From positions 124,001 to 188,000 of the forward strand of contig NZ_JACJKX010000003.1 in NCBI RefSeq assembly GCF_016901835.1: DNA of 64,000 nt, in the 5' to 3' direction. Of the stretch, positions 35,326 through 43,692 are shown piece by piece. The notes beneath the pieces are model-generated. The model was not told the DNA's origin and did not search any database. It worked only from the letters and a program-made list of their open reading frames with translations. Both the position numbers and the translations under genes were made by a program. This DNA is from Parasutterella secunda (GTDB lineage Bacteria > Pseudomonadota > Gammaproteobacteria > Burkholderiales > Burkholderiaceae_F). Each line of letters opens with the position of its first letter. Position 1 is the stretch's first letter.

Positions 35326-35479
35326 TTGATTGTTACTCCGTTATCAGTGTTGCACTCATTCTATCAATTTAAGAAGGATACAAACACAATATGTACGATT
35401 TAAAAGCTTATGGCTATTGACCTCTCAGGTTTTTGAATTTAGGCTTGAGACTCATGAATGGAAAGAAAGAGTTAAAGAG

Positions 35480-36286
35480 ATGCAGATTTCAGACTTAATT
35501 ACCATGACCGGATGGGTTGCAGCAGGAACAGGATTTACGTTTGCGATGACCACTGTCGGGGCGGCGAGCGTTTTTTTCTTTCGCAAAACCATCTCGGAAA
35601 AAGTCCATCGTTTGGCTCTGGGGTTAGCTGCCGGCATCATGATCGCAGCCTCGGTCTGGAGTCTTCTCATTCCTGCAATGGAAGCTGCCGAAGAAGCGGG
35701 TGGCATGGGTTGGTTGCCTGCAGCAGGAGGATTTCTCTTGGGCGTGGGTTTTCTCCTACTGCTCGATGAGCTCTTACCACACTTGCACCCGGGCTCTAAT
35801 GACCCCGAAGGTCCGAAATCGCATCTTTCTCGTGCTTCGCTTTTATTTTTTGCCGTCACTCTTCATAACATCCCTGAAGGCATGAGTGTGGGCCTGTTGT
35901 TTGTTGTGGCCGGTCAAACAGGCGATCCTGTTGCGCTTTCAGCCGCATTTGCTCTTGCACTGGGTATGGGTATACAAAATATTCCTGAAGGGGCTGCGGT
36001 TGCTTTGCCCCTGCGCCAGGAAGGCTACAGTGCGAAAAAAGCCTTTGCTTTCGGGGCATTGTCTGGTTTGGCAGAACCTGTCTTCGGTTTGCTCGTTGTG
36101 CTTTGTGCCTCCTGGATCAGCCCCTTTATGCCTTGGCTTTTGGCTTTCAGTGCCGGTGCCATGATGTATGTAGTGGTCGAAGAGCTGATTCCGGAAGCGC
36201 ATCTGGGTGAACACTCCAACATCGGCACATTAAGCGTGATGGCAGGATTTGTTCTGATGATGACGCTTGACTGCGCATTAGGCTAA
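35480..36286 (+). CDS. ZIP-family divalent metal transporter
   Basis: 268 residues with about eight membrane segments. Two metal-binding motifs lie in adjacent helices: HNIPEGMS and QNIPEGAA (the second has Gln where the first has His). The ATG at 35480 follows a GAAAGAG ribosome site; a longer in-frame reading upstream lacks one. Family members bring Zn2+ (or Fe2+, Mn2+) into the cytoplasm. It is divergent from the recBCD operon and has its own terminator. Confidence 0.88.
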   Translation: MQISDLITMTGWVAAGTGFTFAMTTVGAASVFFFRKTISEKVHRLALGLAAGIMIAASVWSLLIPAMEAAEEAGGMGWLPAAGGFLLGVGFLLLLDELLPHLHPGSNDPEGPKSHLSRASLLFFAVTLHNIPEGMSVGLLFVVAGQTGDPVALSAAFALALGMGIQNIPEGAAVALPLRQEGYSAKKAFAFGALSGLAEPVFGLLVVLCASWISPFMPWLLAFSAGAMMYVVVEELIPEAHLGEHSNIGTLSVMAGFVLMMTLDCALG

Positions 36287-36318
36287 AAAATTCGGCCCCG
36301 AAGGGCCGAAAATTTTTA
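36285..36318. terminator. Bidirectional terminator between the ZIP gene and phoH
   Basis: TTCGGCCC and GGGCCGAA (36291-36298, 36303-36310) with A and T tracts on both sides (AAAAAA ... AATTTTT). It serves the ZIP transporter on plus and phoH on minus. Confidence 0.85.
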
Positions 36319-37932
36319 GAGCGATTCGCTCGCAAAGTCAGCCAGACGGCTTCTTTCTCCGCGCTGCAATGTGACGTGACCGGAGTGCTCCCAGCCCTTA
36401 AATCGATCTACGACGTACGTCAGACCTGAAGAGCCCTCCGTGAGGTACGGGGTATCGATTTGGGCAATGTTGCCTAAGCAGACAATTTTTGAGCCGGGGC
36501 CCGCACGGGTGATGAGCGTTTTCATCTGTTTGGGAGAGAGGTTCTGTGCCTCATCGATGATCACAAATTTATTTAAGAATGTGCGCCCGCGCATAAAGCT
36601 CATGCTTTTGACTTTAATGCGGCTGCGAATGATGTCATTGGCTGCATGACGGCTCCATTCGCTGCCTGAGTCGACGCTATTGAGAACCTCGAGGTTGTCT
36701 TCAAGCGCTCCCATCCAAGGCAACATTTTCTCTTCTTCTGTGCCGGGTAAAAAGCCGATTTCTTCTCCGACGCTCACTGTAGCTCGGGTAAAGATAATTT
36801 CCGAAAAGCGCCGCATATCAAGCGTTTGTGTAAGCGCTGCCGCAAGCGTAATTAAGGTCTTTCCGGTTCCGGCTTGGCCCAAAAGGGTGACAAAATCAAT
36901 ATCCGGATTCATTAAAAGATCTAAAGCAAAGCACTGTTCACGGTTGCGAGCCGTGATGCCCCACACGGAGTGTTTGCTTTGCATATAGTCACGCACAACG
37001 CAAAGTGTGGCGGTTTTCCCTTCAATCTTTTTAACCTGAGCCATAAAGGAGTTGTCCGGCAGGTAGACAAAAAGATTGGTGAACCACTCACGTACTAGGG
37101 GCCCCGTGATTTTGTACCAGGTACGACCGTCTTCTTTCCAACTTTGCATCTTTTTGCCGTGCGTCTCCCAAAAGTCTGCCGGCAATTCCGTGCGCCCCGA
37201 ATACAGCATGTCGGTATCATCGAGCGTCTTATCCGAGAAATAGTCTTCGGCGGCCAGTCCCATCGCGGTCGCTTTGATACGCATGTTGATGTCTTTGGAG
37301 ACCAGTACAACGGAGCGGTCTTTTTCACGATTTTGAAGCGCCTGCACTACCGCGAGGATCTGATTGTCTGCTTTACCTTGGGGAAGACCTTGAGGCAGTT
37401 GGGCATCGAGCGTATGGGTTTGGAAAAAGAGTTTTCCTTTGGCTTCGATATTGCCCAGAGCAGACAATTCAATTCCGTCGGTAATGTTACCTTGACTGTG
37501 GCTTAAAAGCTGGTCAAGGTAGCGCGAAACCTGGCGGGCATTGCGGGCGACGTCACTCATTCCTTTTTTATGGCCGTCCAATTCCTCCAGAGTCATCATG
37601 GGTAAGAACACATCATGTTCTTGGAATTGAAAAAGCGAAATCGGGTCGTGCATGAGCACATTGGTATCGAGCACGAAGAGTTTTTTCCCGTGCGTTTTGG
37701 CCCGGTACCCTTTGTTGCGTTTGGGTTCTGTAATACTCTTTGTGGTAGGTTCAGAGGCAGACTCTTTAACGGGTTTAGGTTGGGGATCTGCTTCAACAGG
37801 TTTAGTTTCGGTTTTCTTCTTTTTTACGGGAGTGCTTTTCTGTTTGTTCTCTTTTGCACTTTCAGTCGTTTTAGCAATCGATTGTTCGCTTAAAAGACTT
37901 CCCATCTTTTGGGGTAAGGCGGGCAGGGGCAT
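36316..37932 (-). CDS. PhoH family protein with PIN and ATPase domains (YlaK-like)
   Basis: 538 residues. The N-terminus is a Lys/Pro-rich stretch (about 20-75). A PIN-domain nuclease follows (LFVLDTNVLMHDP ... ELDGHKKG), and then the PhoH ATPase with Walker A GQAGTGKTLI and Walker B IIDEAQNLSPKQM. PIN-PhoH proteins couple RNA cleavage and helicase activity in RNA processing. The GGAG site lies nine bases before the ATG. The stop is inside the terminator T-run. It is second in an operon after bcp. Confidence 0.85.
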   Translation of the reverse strand: MPLPALPQKMGSLLSEQSIAKTTESAKENKQKSTPVKKKKTETKPVEADPQPKPVKESASEPTTKSITEPKRNKGYRAKTHGKKLFVLDTNVLMHDPISLFQFQEHDVFLPMMTLEELDGHKKGMSDVARNARQVSRYLDQLLSHSQGNITDGIELSALGNIEAKGKLFFQTHTLDAQLPQGLPQGKADNQILAVVQALQNREKDRSVVLVSKDINMRIKATAMGLAAEDYFSDKTLDDTDMLYSGRTELPADFWETHGKKMQSWKEDGRTWYKITGPLVREWFTNLFVYLPDNSFMAQVKKIEGKTATLCVVRDYMQSKHSVWGITARNREQCFALDLLMNPDIDFVTLLGQAGTGKTLITLAAALTQTLDMRRFSEIIFTRATVSVGEEIGFLPGTEEEKMLPWMGALEDNLEVLNSVDSGSEWSRHAANDIIRSRIKVKSMSFMRGRTFLNKFVIIDEAQNLSPKQMKTLITRAGPGSKIVCLGNIAQIDTPYLTEGSSGLTYVVDRFKGWEHSGHVTLQRGERSRLADFASESL

Positions 37933-37948
37933 ACGAATTTCTCCTTTT

Positions 37949-38413
37949 TTAAGCGAGAGATTTCAAGTGATCTAAAACAGCCTCTACGTGACCGGCGACT
38001 TTCACTTTTCGCCATTCGGCGCACACGACGCCCTCGGGATTGATGAGGAAGGTACTTCTTTCAATTCCCATGTATTCACGGCCGTAAAGCTTTTTCAGTT
38101 TCATCACATCAAAGGCTTTGCAAAGCGATTCATCGGAGTCACTGATTAAGGCAAAGGGGAAACCTTGTTTAGCGCAAAAGTTTGTGTGACTTTTAACTGA
38201 ATCGCGAGAGACGCCGATCACTTCACAGCCGAGAGCTTTAAATTCTTCGTAGTGAGCAGCAAAGTCGCGTCCTTCCATCGTGCAACCGCTCGTATTGTCT
38301 TTGGGGTAAAAGTAAAGGACCGTGAATCGGCCTTTAAATGAATCGGATTGAATCTCGCCACAAGTGGCTTGGGCAGTAAAAACAGGAATCGGTTGATTTA
38401 AAGTAATGCTCAT
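37949..38413 (-). CDS. bcp: Peroxiredoxin, Bcp/PrxQ type
   Basis: 154 residues, full length for the Bcp/PrxQ family. Peroxidatic Cys C44 lies in TSGCTMEG. Bcp members often have a second Cys five residues later; here that position (49) is Arg, so it is a one-Cys variant or uses another Cys as partner. It reduces peroxides and fatty-acid hydroperoxides in the cytoplasm. The ATG at 38411-38413 is preferred over one 75 bp upstream because it begins the family's N-terminal block. phoH starts 16 bp downstream. Confidence 0.88.
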   Translation of the reverse strand: MSITLNQPIPVFTAQATCGEIQSDSFKGRFTVLYFYPKDNTSGCTMEGRDFAAHYEEFKALGCEVIGVSRDSVKSHTNFCAKQGFPFALISDSDESLCKAFDVMKLKKLYGREYMGIERSTFLINPEGVVCAEWRKVKVAGHVEAVLDHLKSLA

Positions 38414-38514
38414 CTTTTTTCTCGTTTGGTTGTCTACTTTTCGTAGCTTAACAAAGCTAAGAGCTTTCAGCGTACAATCGTCGCACATTTTTTTGATCTC
38501 TTTGTGAATTAATC

Positions 38515-38916
38515 ATGACAAAAGACGGACCGCTTTGGCTTGTGGTATTGAGTGTGGCAACAGGAGCAACGTTGGGTGCCATGCTTCGCTGGGGCCTTAC
38601 TTACGCATTTAACGGCACTTCGTGGTTTCTCTCTTCTCCTTTGGGTACGCTTTTATCAAACCTTTGTGCGGCCTATCTGATGGGAATGGCCTTGGCGTGG
38701 TTATCCACTCGTCCGGAAATCAGTCCGGCAGTACGTCTTTTTATTATTACGGGATTTCTTGGAGCTTTCTCAACTCTTACGGCTGTGTTGGGTGAAAATC
38801 TTCACTTTATGTTAAACGGTCAGTGGTTGGCTGCTTTTGAGCATTTTGTCATGCATATTGTCGGTTCTTTCATTGCGTTGCTTTTAGGGGTGTTGACGAT
38901 TCGCGGGCATCTCTGA
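38515..38916 (+). CDS. crcB: Fluoride ion channel CrcB (Fluc)
   Basis: 133 residues with four membrane helices. Conserved blocks are GAMLRWGLT, PLGTLLSNLCAAYLMGM and TGFLGAFSTLTAVLGE, which hold the fluoride-path Asn and Ser/Thr residues. Fluc proteins are dual-topology dimers that let cytoplasmic fluoride escape. No fluoride riboswitch was recognised upstream and no clear ribosome site is visible. Confidence 0.9.
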   Translation: MTKDGPLWLVVLSVATGATLGAMLRWGLTYAFNGTSWFLSSPLGTLLSNLCAAYLMGMALAWLSTRPEISPAVRLFIITGFLGAFSTLTAVLGENLHFMLNGQWLAAFEHFVMHIVGSFIALLLGVLTIRGHL

Positions 38917-39219
38917 TTGTGCTTTTTATATCACTCTGGTTTTGATGGACTTGTAAGGTAGCCGGGTCGATTAACAGAATATTTTTGGTTTGGAAAAAGT
39001 CGTTTTGAATTGTCGGAATAATCGGAGCTATTTATTTGCATCTATTTGATAGCTAAGTTAAAACCTAAACAGCAAAAAAAGTGTAAAAAGTAGAAATTTG
39101 ACAGGTTAGGTAATACTCTGCGCCTCTTTGGTGTTGTAAGATCAAAGATATAGTAACTTTGTCCTCCATCATCATTCTGTTTCATTGAAGGATGTCCTAT
39201 CTTCTCTTAGGAGGTCTGT
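38917..39219. other. Upstream region of the autotransporter gene
   Basis: 303 bp, AT-rich, with no gene seen. It holds a TTGACA hexamer near 39097-39102 but no convincing -10 at the right distance, and a strong AGGAGG ribosome site at 39210-39215 just before the ATG. Confidence 0.5.
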
Positions 39220-42200
39220 ATGAGTATCCGTGTTGCCCCCCCCCATAAGATAAGTCTTTTGACTATTGCGGTTGTTTCAGCTCTGAGTTTCACTAATCTT
39301 TCAATGGCTTCGATCCCGCCAGAAATTGAAACGATATTGCCTGTTTTTCCTGATTTCACAGTTGAATTACCTAAAGCACCGGATTTTACAGATAACACCG
39401 GATTTCAAATTTTTAAACAACCCATTGATACTAGCGGTTGGGGAGAAACCGATTCGTGGTCTGAAACAGACTTTTTAAGAATAGTTCAAAGTACTGATGA
39501 AGATCTCAATTTTTCGTATTTTGAGACTGTAGGAAGTCGACCGACGCAACAGATGTTAATTGTTGATAGTTCTGATGTATTAGCTGATTTTCAGGGGAGA
39601 AATTTACGTTTTTACACTGATTGCGACATTAATAGTTCCATTACTGTACAGTTAAGCCCAAATTCAGGCTTAACGTTGGATAATCTGGATAATTTTCAAA
39701 TTTTTTCTAAAGACAGCGCTACGTTATTTTCCCAAAAAGAGAACTCTTCGTTAACCATCAGAGCCAACAATGTTTGGTTGCAAAATACCACACCATCGAC
39801 TGGTTCACGAACCAATTCGGATTATTGGATTATAGAAACACCTCTAAAATCCAAAACTACTTTTGAGGTCAAAGAGAATTTCGTTGCATGGCTTGATATC
39901 GGTGACGTAGAAATTGATTCGCCGATGTACTTGATTAAATCAAATACTTTAGACCTACAAGCTAAGAATGTGTTTGTTCATGTCGATAATAAGGTTAATC
40001 AAAAAATAGGCTCTGTGGCTTTTTATTCATACGGCGATAAATCTCAATTCGGTAGAAAAGATTCACCAATAGATACTTTTTACATTAGTGGAACTCAATC
40101 CGGTATTTTTTCAGATTCAGAACTTGAACTATTCGCAAATCAATTGATTCTGGAACTCGATAGTGAGCATTCGGCTGGAGGTTCGCAAGCAGGATTTGGC
40201 ATCAACTTACAGCGAGCTTCCAATATCAATGTAGGTCAGTTCTATGTTTCCGGTGCACATACGGGTATACGTATTGACTCTAATGATCTTGTGACCATTA
40301 ATGCTGAGGATGGAATTTACATTGATAGCAGCTCTGCAACGAACCAATTTGGAGAGTCTTTTGGAATTTATTTAGTAGAGTCTAACTCTAATAAATTAAG
40401 AGTTAATTCTTCTAATTTGTTTATAAAGAATGCAACCCACGGAATATTTGTGGATAACAATGGTTGGTCACAATTGAACTTAACGGCTAAAAATTTAGTT
40501 CTTCAAAATCAAAAAGGCAATGGTTCAGAAGGGATATCAGTACAAAAATCATATACCAATATCAATTCGGATCTCATTGTTATTGACGGCTACGAAACAG
40601 GGTTAATGGCATCAAGGCCCTATGATCCGGAAAAACCATACTCAAGACCGTACGTTAAGCTCTATGAGACAGGGCAGGTATTGATGACAAATATCAATAA
40701 CGGAATCAGTGCAACTGATTCAAGTGTGGATATTTCTGTCAGTGAATTAGCTTTATTGGCAAACGAAGCCTCTGTTGATGGTGTAGGTATTAACGGAGAT
40801 AGAGACGCAAACTTATCGATTGTTGCCAGTGAATCAATTAATGTTGAACAATTTTCTACAGGAATCAGTCTTCATTCCAGCGACCTTGAGATGGGAGCTA
40901 AACAAGTCGTTATTTCTGCAAAAGAGGAAGGGAAATCTTTTGCATTGTCAAATGGCTCCGAATTGACAATAGGGTCTTTTGAAAACGCACTGATTGTCGG
41001 AGATATTCAGGTTGCAGATTCCAATTTGACCATTGATGCCGCGGAAGGCTCATCAATGTATTCAACAGGCTCAATATTGGCCTCCGGTGAAGGCTCAAAT
41101 GTGAATATTTCGAACACTAATGGTTTGACTACTGTGAGTGCCCCCAATCTTGAGGCTTTATCTGGAGCTACTGTTCAAGTTACTTCTTCAGGAAGTACTC
41201 TGATTAGCTCTGAATCTGTATATGCCAAGAATGCTCAAATTGATCTTAATCTGACTGATAATTCAGCTGAAAGTAGACCAGGCTTTGGTGTGAGAGGCGC
41301 ATTAATCGTAGAAGGTGGCGATTCGAATTTAGGCGATAGCACAATCAATATGACTTTATCCGGATCCAATAATAGTTTTGTTGGAACGTCTCAAATTGTG
41401 CAAACCGATAGTTTGAGTCGTTCTGCTGTTAATGAGAATGCTATTAATGTTTACCTGAATAACGGTTCGTCATGGGAAGTTGAAGCTTTAGATAACGGGA
41501 ATAATTCTGTGACGAGTCTTACTTTAAATGAAGGTATTTTGAACCTTCGCTATGAAGAAGATGGTTCAAGCTATAAGACTTTGAATGTCGGAACATTTTC
41601 AGGTACTGACGGATTGATTTTATTCAATGCAGAATTATCTGAAAACGCTGAAGCCAATAATCACTTGGAAATTCAAAATGCCAAGGTCGGAACCCATACC
41701 GTACATGTTAATGCGGCATCGGGAGCAGAACCGACGAAAGTAGAACAAGAAGGATATTTGATTCGTGCTATCAACGACGAAGGAGTTGAGTTTGTTGCTG
41801 ACAATAATCGCCTGGAATATGGTGTTTACTTCAAAGACTATTCCATCAAAGATCGCACTAATGAAAATAATGAAAAAGAATGGTATTTAGCCATTGAGAA
41901 TATTCCCGATCCAGATCCCGACCCAGATCCCGACCCAGATCCCGACCCAGGTCCTGACCCAGACCCGGATCCCGATCCCGATCCTGACCCGGATCCTGGT
42001 CCAGACCCGGACCCGGATCCTGACCCTGACCCTGACCCTGACCCTGATCCGGGGGTAGATCCAACTCCGGATCCTGAACCGGAATTAACTCCAACCGCTG
42101 AAGCAGTAGTGGCTATGGCCGGTATGGGTTCTCAAAATGCGATGTATTTAAATCAACTTTCAGATGTTCGCAAACGTTTAGGTGAAGTTCGCAACGGTGT

Positions 42201-43005
42201 GCGAGACGGTGTTTGGGTTTCTGTTGCCGGACAAAAAGACAGAATCTCGGGCTTTAGTTCAACCTCTTTTGATCAGGAAGCGTACCGGTTTAATTTCGGC
42301 TTTGACAGAACTGTCGGTCAATGGTTAATCGGTGCCAATATCAAAGCGGTAACGGCTAATCAAAAAACTAAGGATGGGAACTATAAAGCCGACGGTGACG
42401 CGCATTCTGAGGGTTTAAATCTCTACGCTACCTGGAGCAATGACATTGGGTGTTACGCAGACTTCGTATTAAGTGTGGATCGTTATCACCAAGATATCGA
42501 TACTCGAATGCTTGATGGAACGGCTGTTAAGGGCGACTATCATAATTTAGGAATCGGTGCTTCTGTTGAAGGAGGAAGGAAATTCTCGTTAGGTCACGAT
42601 GAGTCTTGGTTTATCGAACCGCAAATGCAACTTTCTTACTATTGGTTGCGTGGTGACGATTTCTCGATGAGTAATGGAATGAGTGTTAAGCAAGATAACT
42701 TCGACAGCTTAACGGGACGCCTCGGGGTCGCCGCCGGTAAAGATATTAAAGATGCACTCGGTAATCACAAGGGACAAATGTACGCTCGCTTAGGCGTGAA
42801 TCATGAATTTTTAGGCGATCAAACAATCAAAGTCAATGACATTCGTTTCAGTGATGATTTGATCGGTTCTCGTGTGTATTACGGTTTTGGTGGCGAGTGG
42901 TTGCCAACCGAAAACTTCAAAGTGTACGGTCATGTTGACCGCGAAAGCGGTTCAGGCTATACCAAAGAGTTTGAAGCGAGCATCGGCGTGAAATATATGT
43001 TCTAA
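39220..43005 (+). CDS. Autotransporter adhesin-like outer-membrane protein
   Basis: 1261 residues. A signal peptide (hydrophobic SLLTIAVVSALSFTNLSMA) is followed by a passenger of about 860 residues rich in Asn, Ser, Asp and Gly with repeating beta-helix-like strands. An Asp-Pro linker comes next (about 897-944), then a C-terminal beta-barrel of about 270 residues ending in VKYMF, with the terminal Phe expected for outer-membrane assembly. Type Va autotransporters expose or release the passenger for adhesion. No protease motif was recognised. Base and codon use are more AT-rich than the flanking genes, suggesting acquisition or strong diversification. A nine-C run sits in codons 6-9. Confidence 0.88.
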   Translation: MSIRVAPPHKISLLTIAVVSALSFTNLSMASIPPEIETILPVFPDFTVELPKAPDFTDNTGFQIFKQPIDTSGWGETDSWSETDFLRIVQSTDEDLNFSYFETVGSRPTQQMLIVDSSDVLADFQGRNLRFYTDCDINSSITVQLSPNSGLTLDNLDNFQIFSKDSATLFSQKENSSLTIRANNVWLQNTTPSTGSRTNSDYWIIETPLKSKTTFEVKENFVAWLDIGDVEIDSPMYLIKSNTLDLQAKNVFVHVDNKVNQKIGSVAFYSYGDKSQFGRKDSPIDTFYISGTQSGIFSDSELELFANQLILELDSEHSAGGSQAGFGINLQRASNINVGQFYVSGAHTGIRIDSNDLVTINAEDGIYIDSSSATNQFGESFGIYLVESNSNKLRVNSSNLFIKNATHGIFVDNNGWSQLNLTAKNLVLQNQKGNGSEGISVQKSYTNINSDLIVIDGYETGLMASRPYDPEKPYSRPYVKLYETGQVLMTNINNGISATDSSVDISVSELALLANEASVDGVGINGDRDANLSIVASESINVEQFSTGISLHSSDLEMGAKQVVISAKEEGKSFALSNGSELTIGSFENALIVGDIQVADSNLTIDAAEGSSMYSTGSILASGEGSNVNISNTNGLTTVSAPNLEALSGATVQVTSSGSTLISSESVYAKNAQIDLNLTDNSAESRPGFGVRGALIVEGGDSNLGDSTINMTLSGSNNSFVGTSQIVQTDSLSRSAVNENAINVYLNNGSSWEVEALDNGNNSVTSLTLNEGILNLRYEEDGSSYKTLNVGTFSGTDGLILFNAELSENAEANNHLEIQNAKVGTHTVHVNAASGAEPTKVEQEGYLIRAINDEGVEFVADNNRLEYGVYFKDYSIKDRTNENNEKEWYLAIENIPDPDPDPDPDPDPDPGPDPDPDPDPDPDPDPGPDPDPDPDPDPDPDPDPGVDPTPDPEPELTPTAEAVVAMAGMGSQNAMYLNQLSDVRKRLGEVRNGVRDGVWVSVAGQKDRISGFSSTSFDQEAYRFNFGFDRTVGQWLIGANIKAVTANQKTKDGNYKADGDAHSEGLNLYATWSNDIGCYADFVLSVDRYHQDIDTRMLDGTAVKGDYHNLGIGASVEGGRKFSLGHDESWFIEPQMQLSYYWLRGDDFSMSNGMSVKQDNFDSLTGRLGVAAGKDIKDALGNHKGQMYARLGVNHEFLGDQTIKVNDIRFSDDLIGSRVYYGFGGEWLPTENFKVYGHVDRESGSGYTKEFEASIGVKYMF
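39236..39244 (+). repeat. Poly-C tract (9 C) in the autotransporter signal-peptide codons
   Basis: Nine consecutive C fall in codons 6-9 of the autotransporter gene. Gain or loss of one C would shift the frame and stop translation early, the usual layout of a phase-variable contingency gene. Confidence 0.8.
41908..42051 (+). repeat. Hexameric GAYCCN array encoding Asp-Pro repeats
   Basis: About 24 copies of a six-base unit (144 bp) encode Asp-Pro dipeptides with a few Gly-Pro units. It is an extended linker between the passenger and the barrel. Because the unit is six bases, copy-number change keeps the frame and would alter only linker length. Confidence 0.9.
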
Positions 43006-43055
43006 CGTTTGAAACCAAACGAGGGGATGACGGAGTAGTTGTCCCCTCAATTATT

Positions 43056-43337
43056 TTAGAATTGACCAGAATCTGGTTTACTCCAAGGATAGTATGTCTG
43101 CATCGTCTTGGTTAAACGATGCTTTGTGGTATCAGAAGATTGTTTGTCTGAAAAGTTGAGAACTTCATCCAATTGTTTATCACCTAAGTACATAAATTTT
43201 TGATCGAGTCGTGAAGCGAAAATCGATTCCAATCCTTGGACAATTAGATCTGTTTTAGATAGCCCGCTATCTTGGGTCAACTCTTCGAGTCACTGTGCGG
43301 TGAAATCCGGCAATTGAACGGTTATGACAACACTCAT
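43056..43337 (-). pseudogene. Broken TacA/DUF1778-like antitoxin gene
   Basis: A 94-codon frame on the minus strand begins MSVVITVQLPDFTAQ, then meets TGA at 43290-43292 (codon 16) and continues in frame LEELTQDSGLSKTDLIVQGLE to a stop at 43056. The N-terminal part is a ribbon-helix-helix DNA-binding pattern, and the C-terminal part (FMYLGDKQLDEVLN ... YYPW) recalls the toxin-neutralising tail of TacA-type antitoxins. No GNAT toxin gene follows; the autotransporter 3' end lies there. Restart at a downstream codon could still give a shortened protein. Confidence 0.6.
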
Positions 43338-43602
43338 AAAAATCTGCTCAATCAAAGAAATTTTCAATTAGTCTCAATCAGAATGCAATAGCAAAATAAG
43401 AAGCACCATATTTAGTCACACCAGAATCAGCGCATAGACAAAAACTTCAAATATTTCGAAATTGGTTACTGACATCGGTCATATTGCAATTCAAAATCGT
43501 TGATTCAAAATCGAATCAAAATACTTGAATTACAAATGTAATTTTCTTTTTCCAATATGTTATCTCATTGAAAACAAAGAAAAATAAAAGATCTACTTGA
43601 CT
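43338..43602. other. AT-rich spacer between the antitoxin relic and the clpB promoter
   Basis: About 265 bp, strongly AT-rich, with no coding sequence, RNA gene or terminator that I could support. Confidence 0.4.
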
Positions 43603-43630
43603 CTTGAAAATTTCATTTCCTACCCCATAT
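43603..43630 (+). promoter_or_regulatory. Sigma-32 heat-shock promoter of clpB
   Basis: CTTGAAA (43603-43609) and CCCCATAT (43623-43630) with a 13-bp spacer. This fits the heat-shock sigma-factor consensus (CTTGAAA-N13-15-CCCCATNT). It lies 63 bp upstream of the clpB ATG. Confidence 0.88.
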
Positions 43631-43692
43631 AGGACTTAGAACGATGTGTTTCACCCGTTCATAACATAGGTGAAACAAAAGGATATGAAGTA

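Noticed and set aside
38414-38514. Fluoride riboswitch ahead of crcB
   Set aside because: The 101-bp spacer lacks the conserved fluoride-motif bases and the space is tight for its pseudoknot.
41858-42094. A minus-strand frame rich in Gly, Gln and Asp opposite the Asp-Pro repeats
   Set aside because: Low-complexity shadow of the repeat array in the autotransporter gene.
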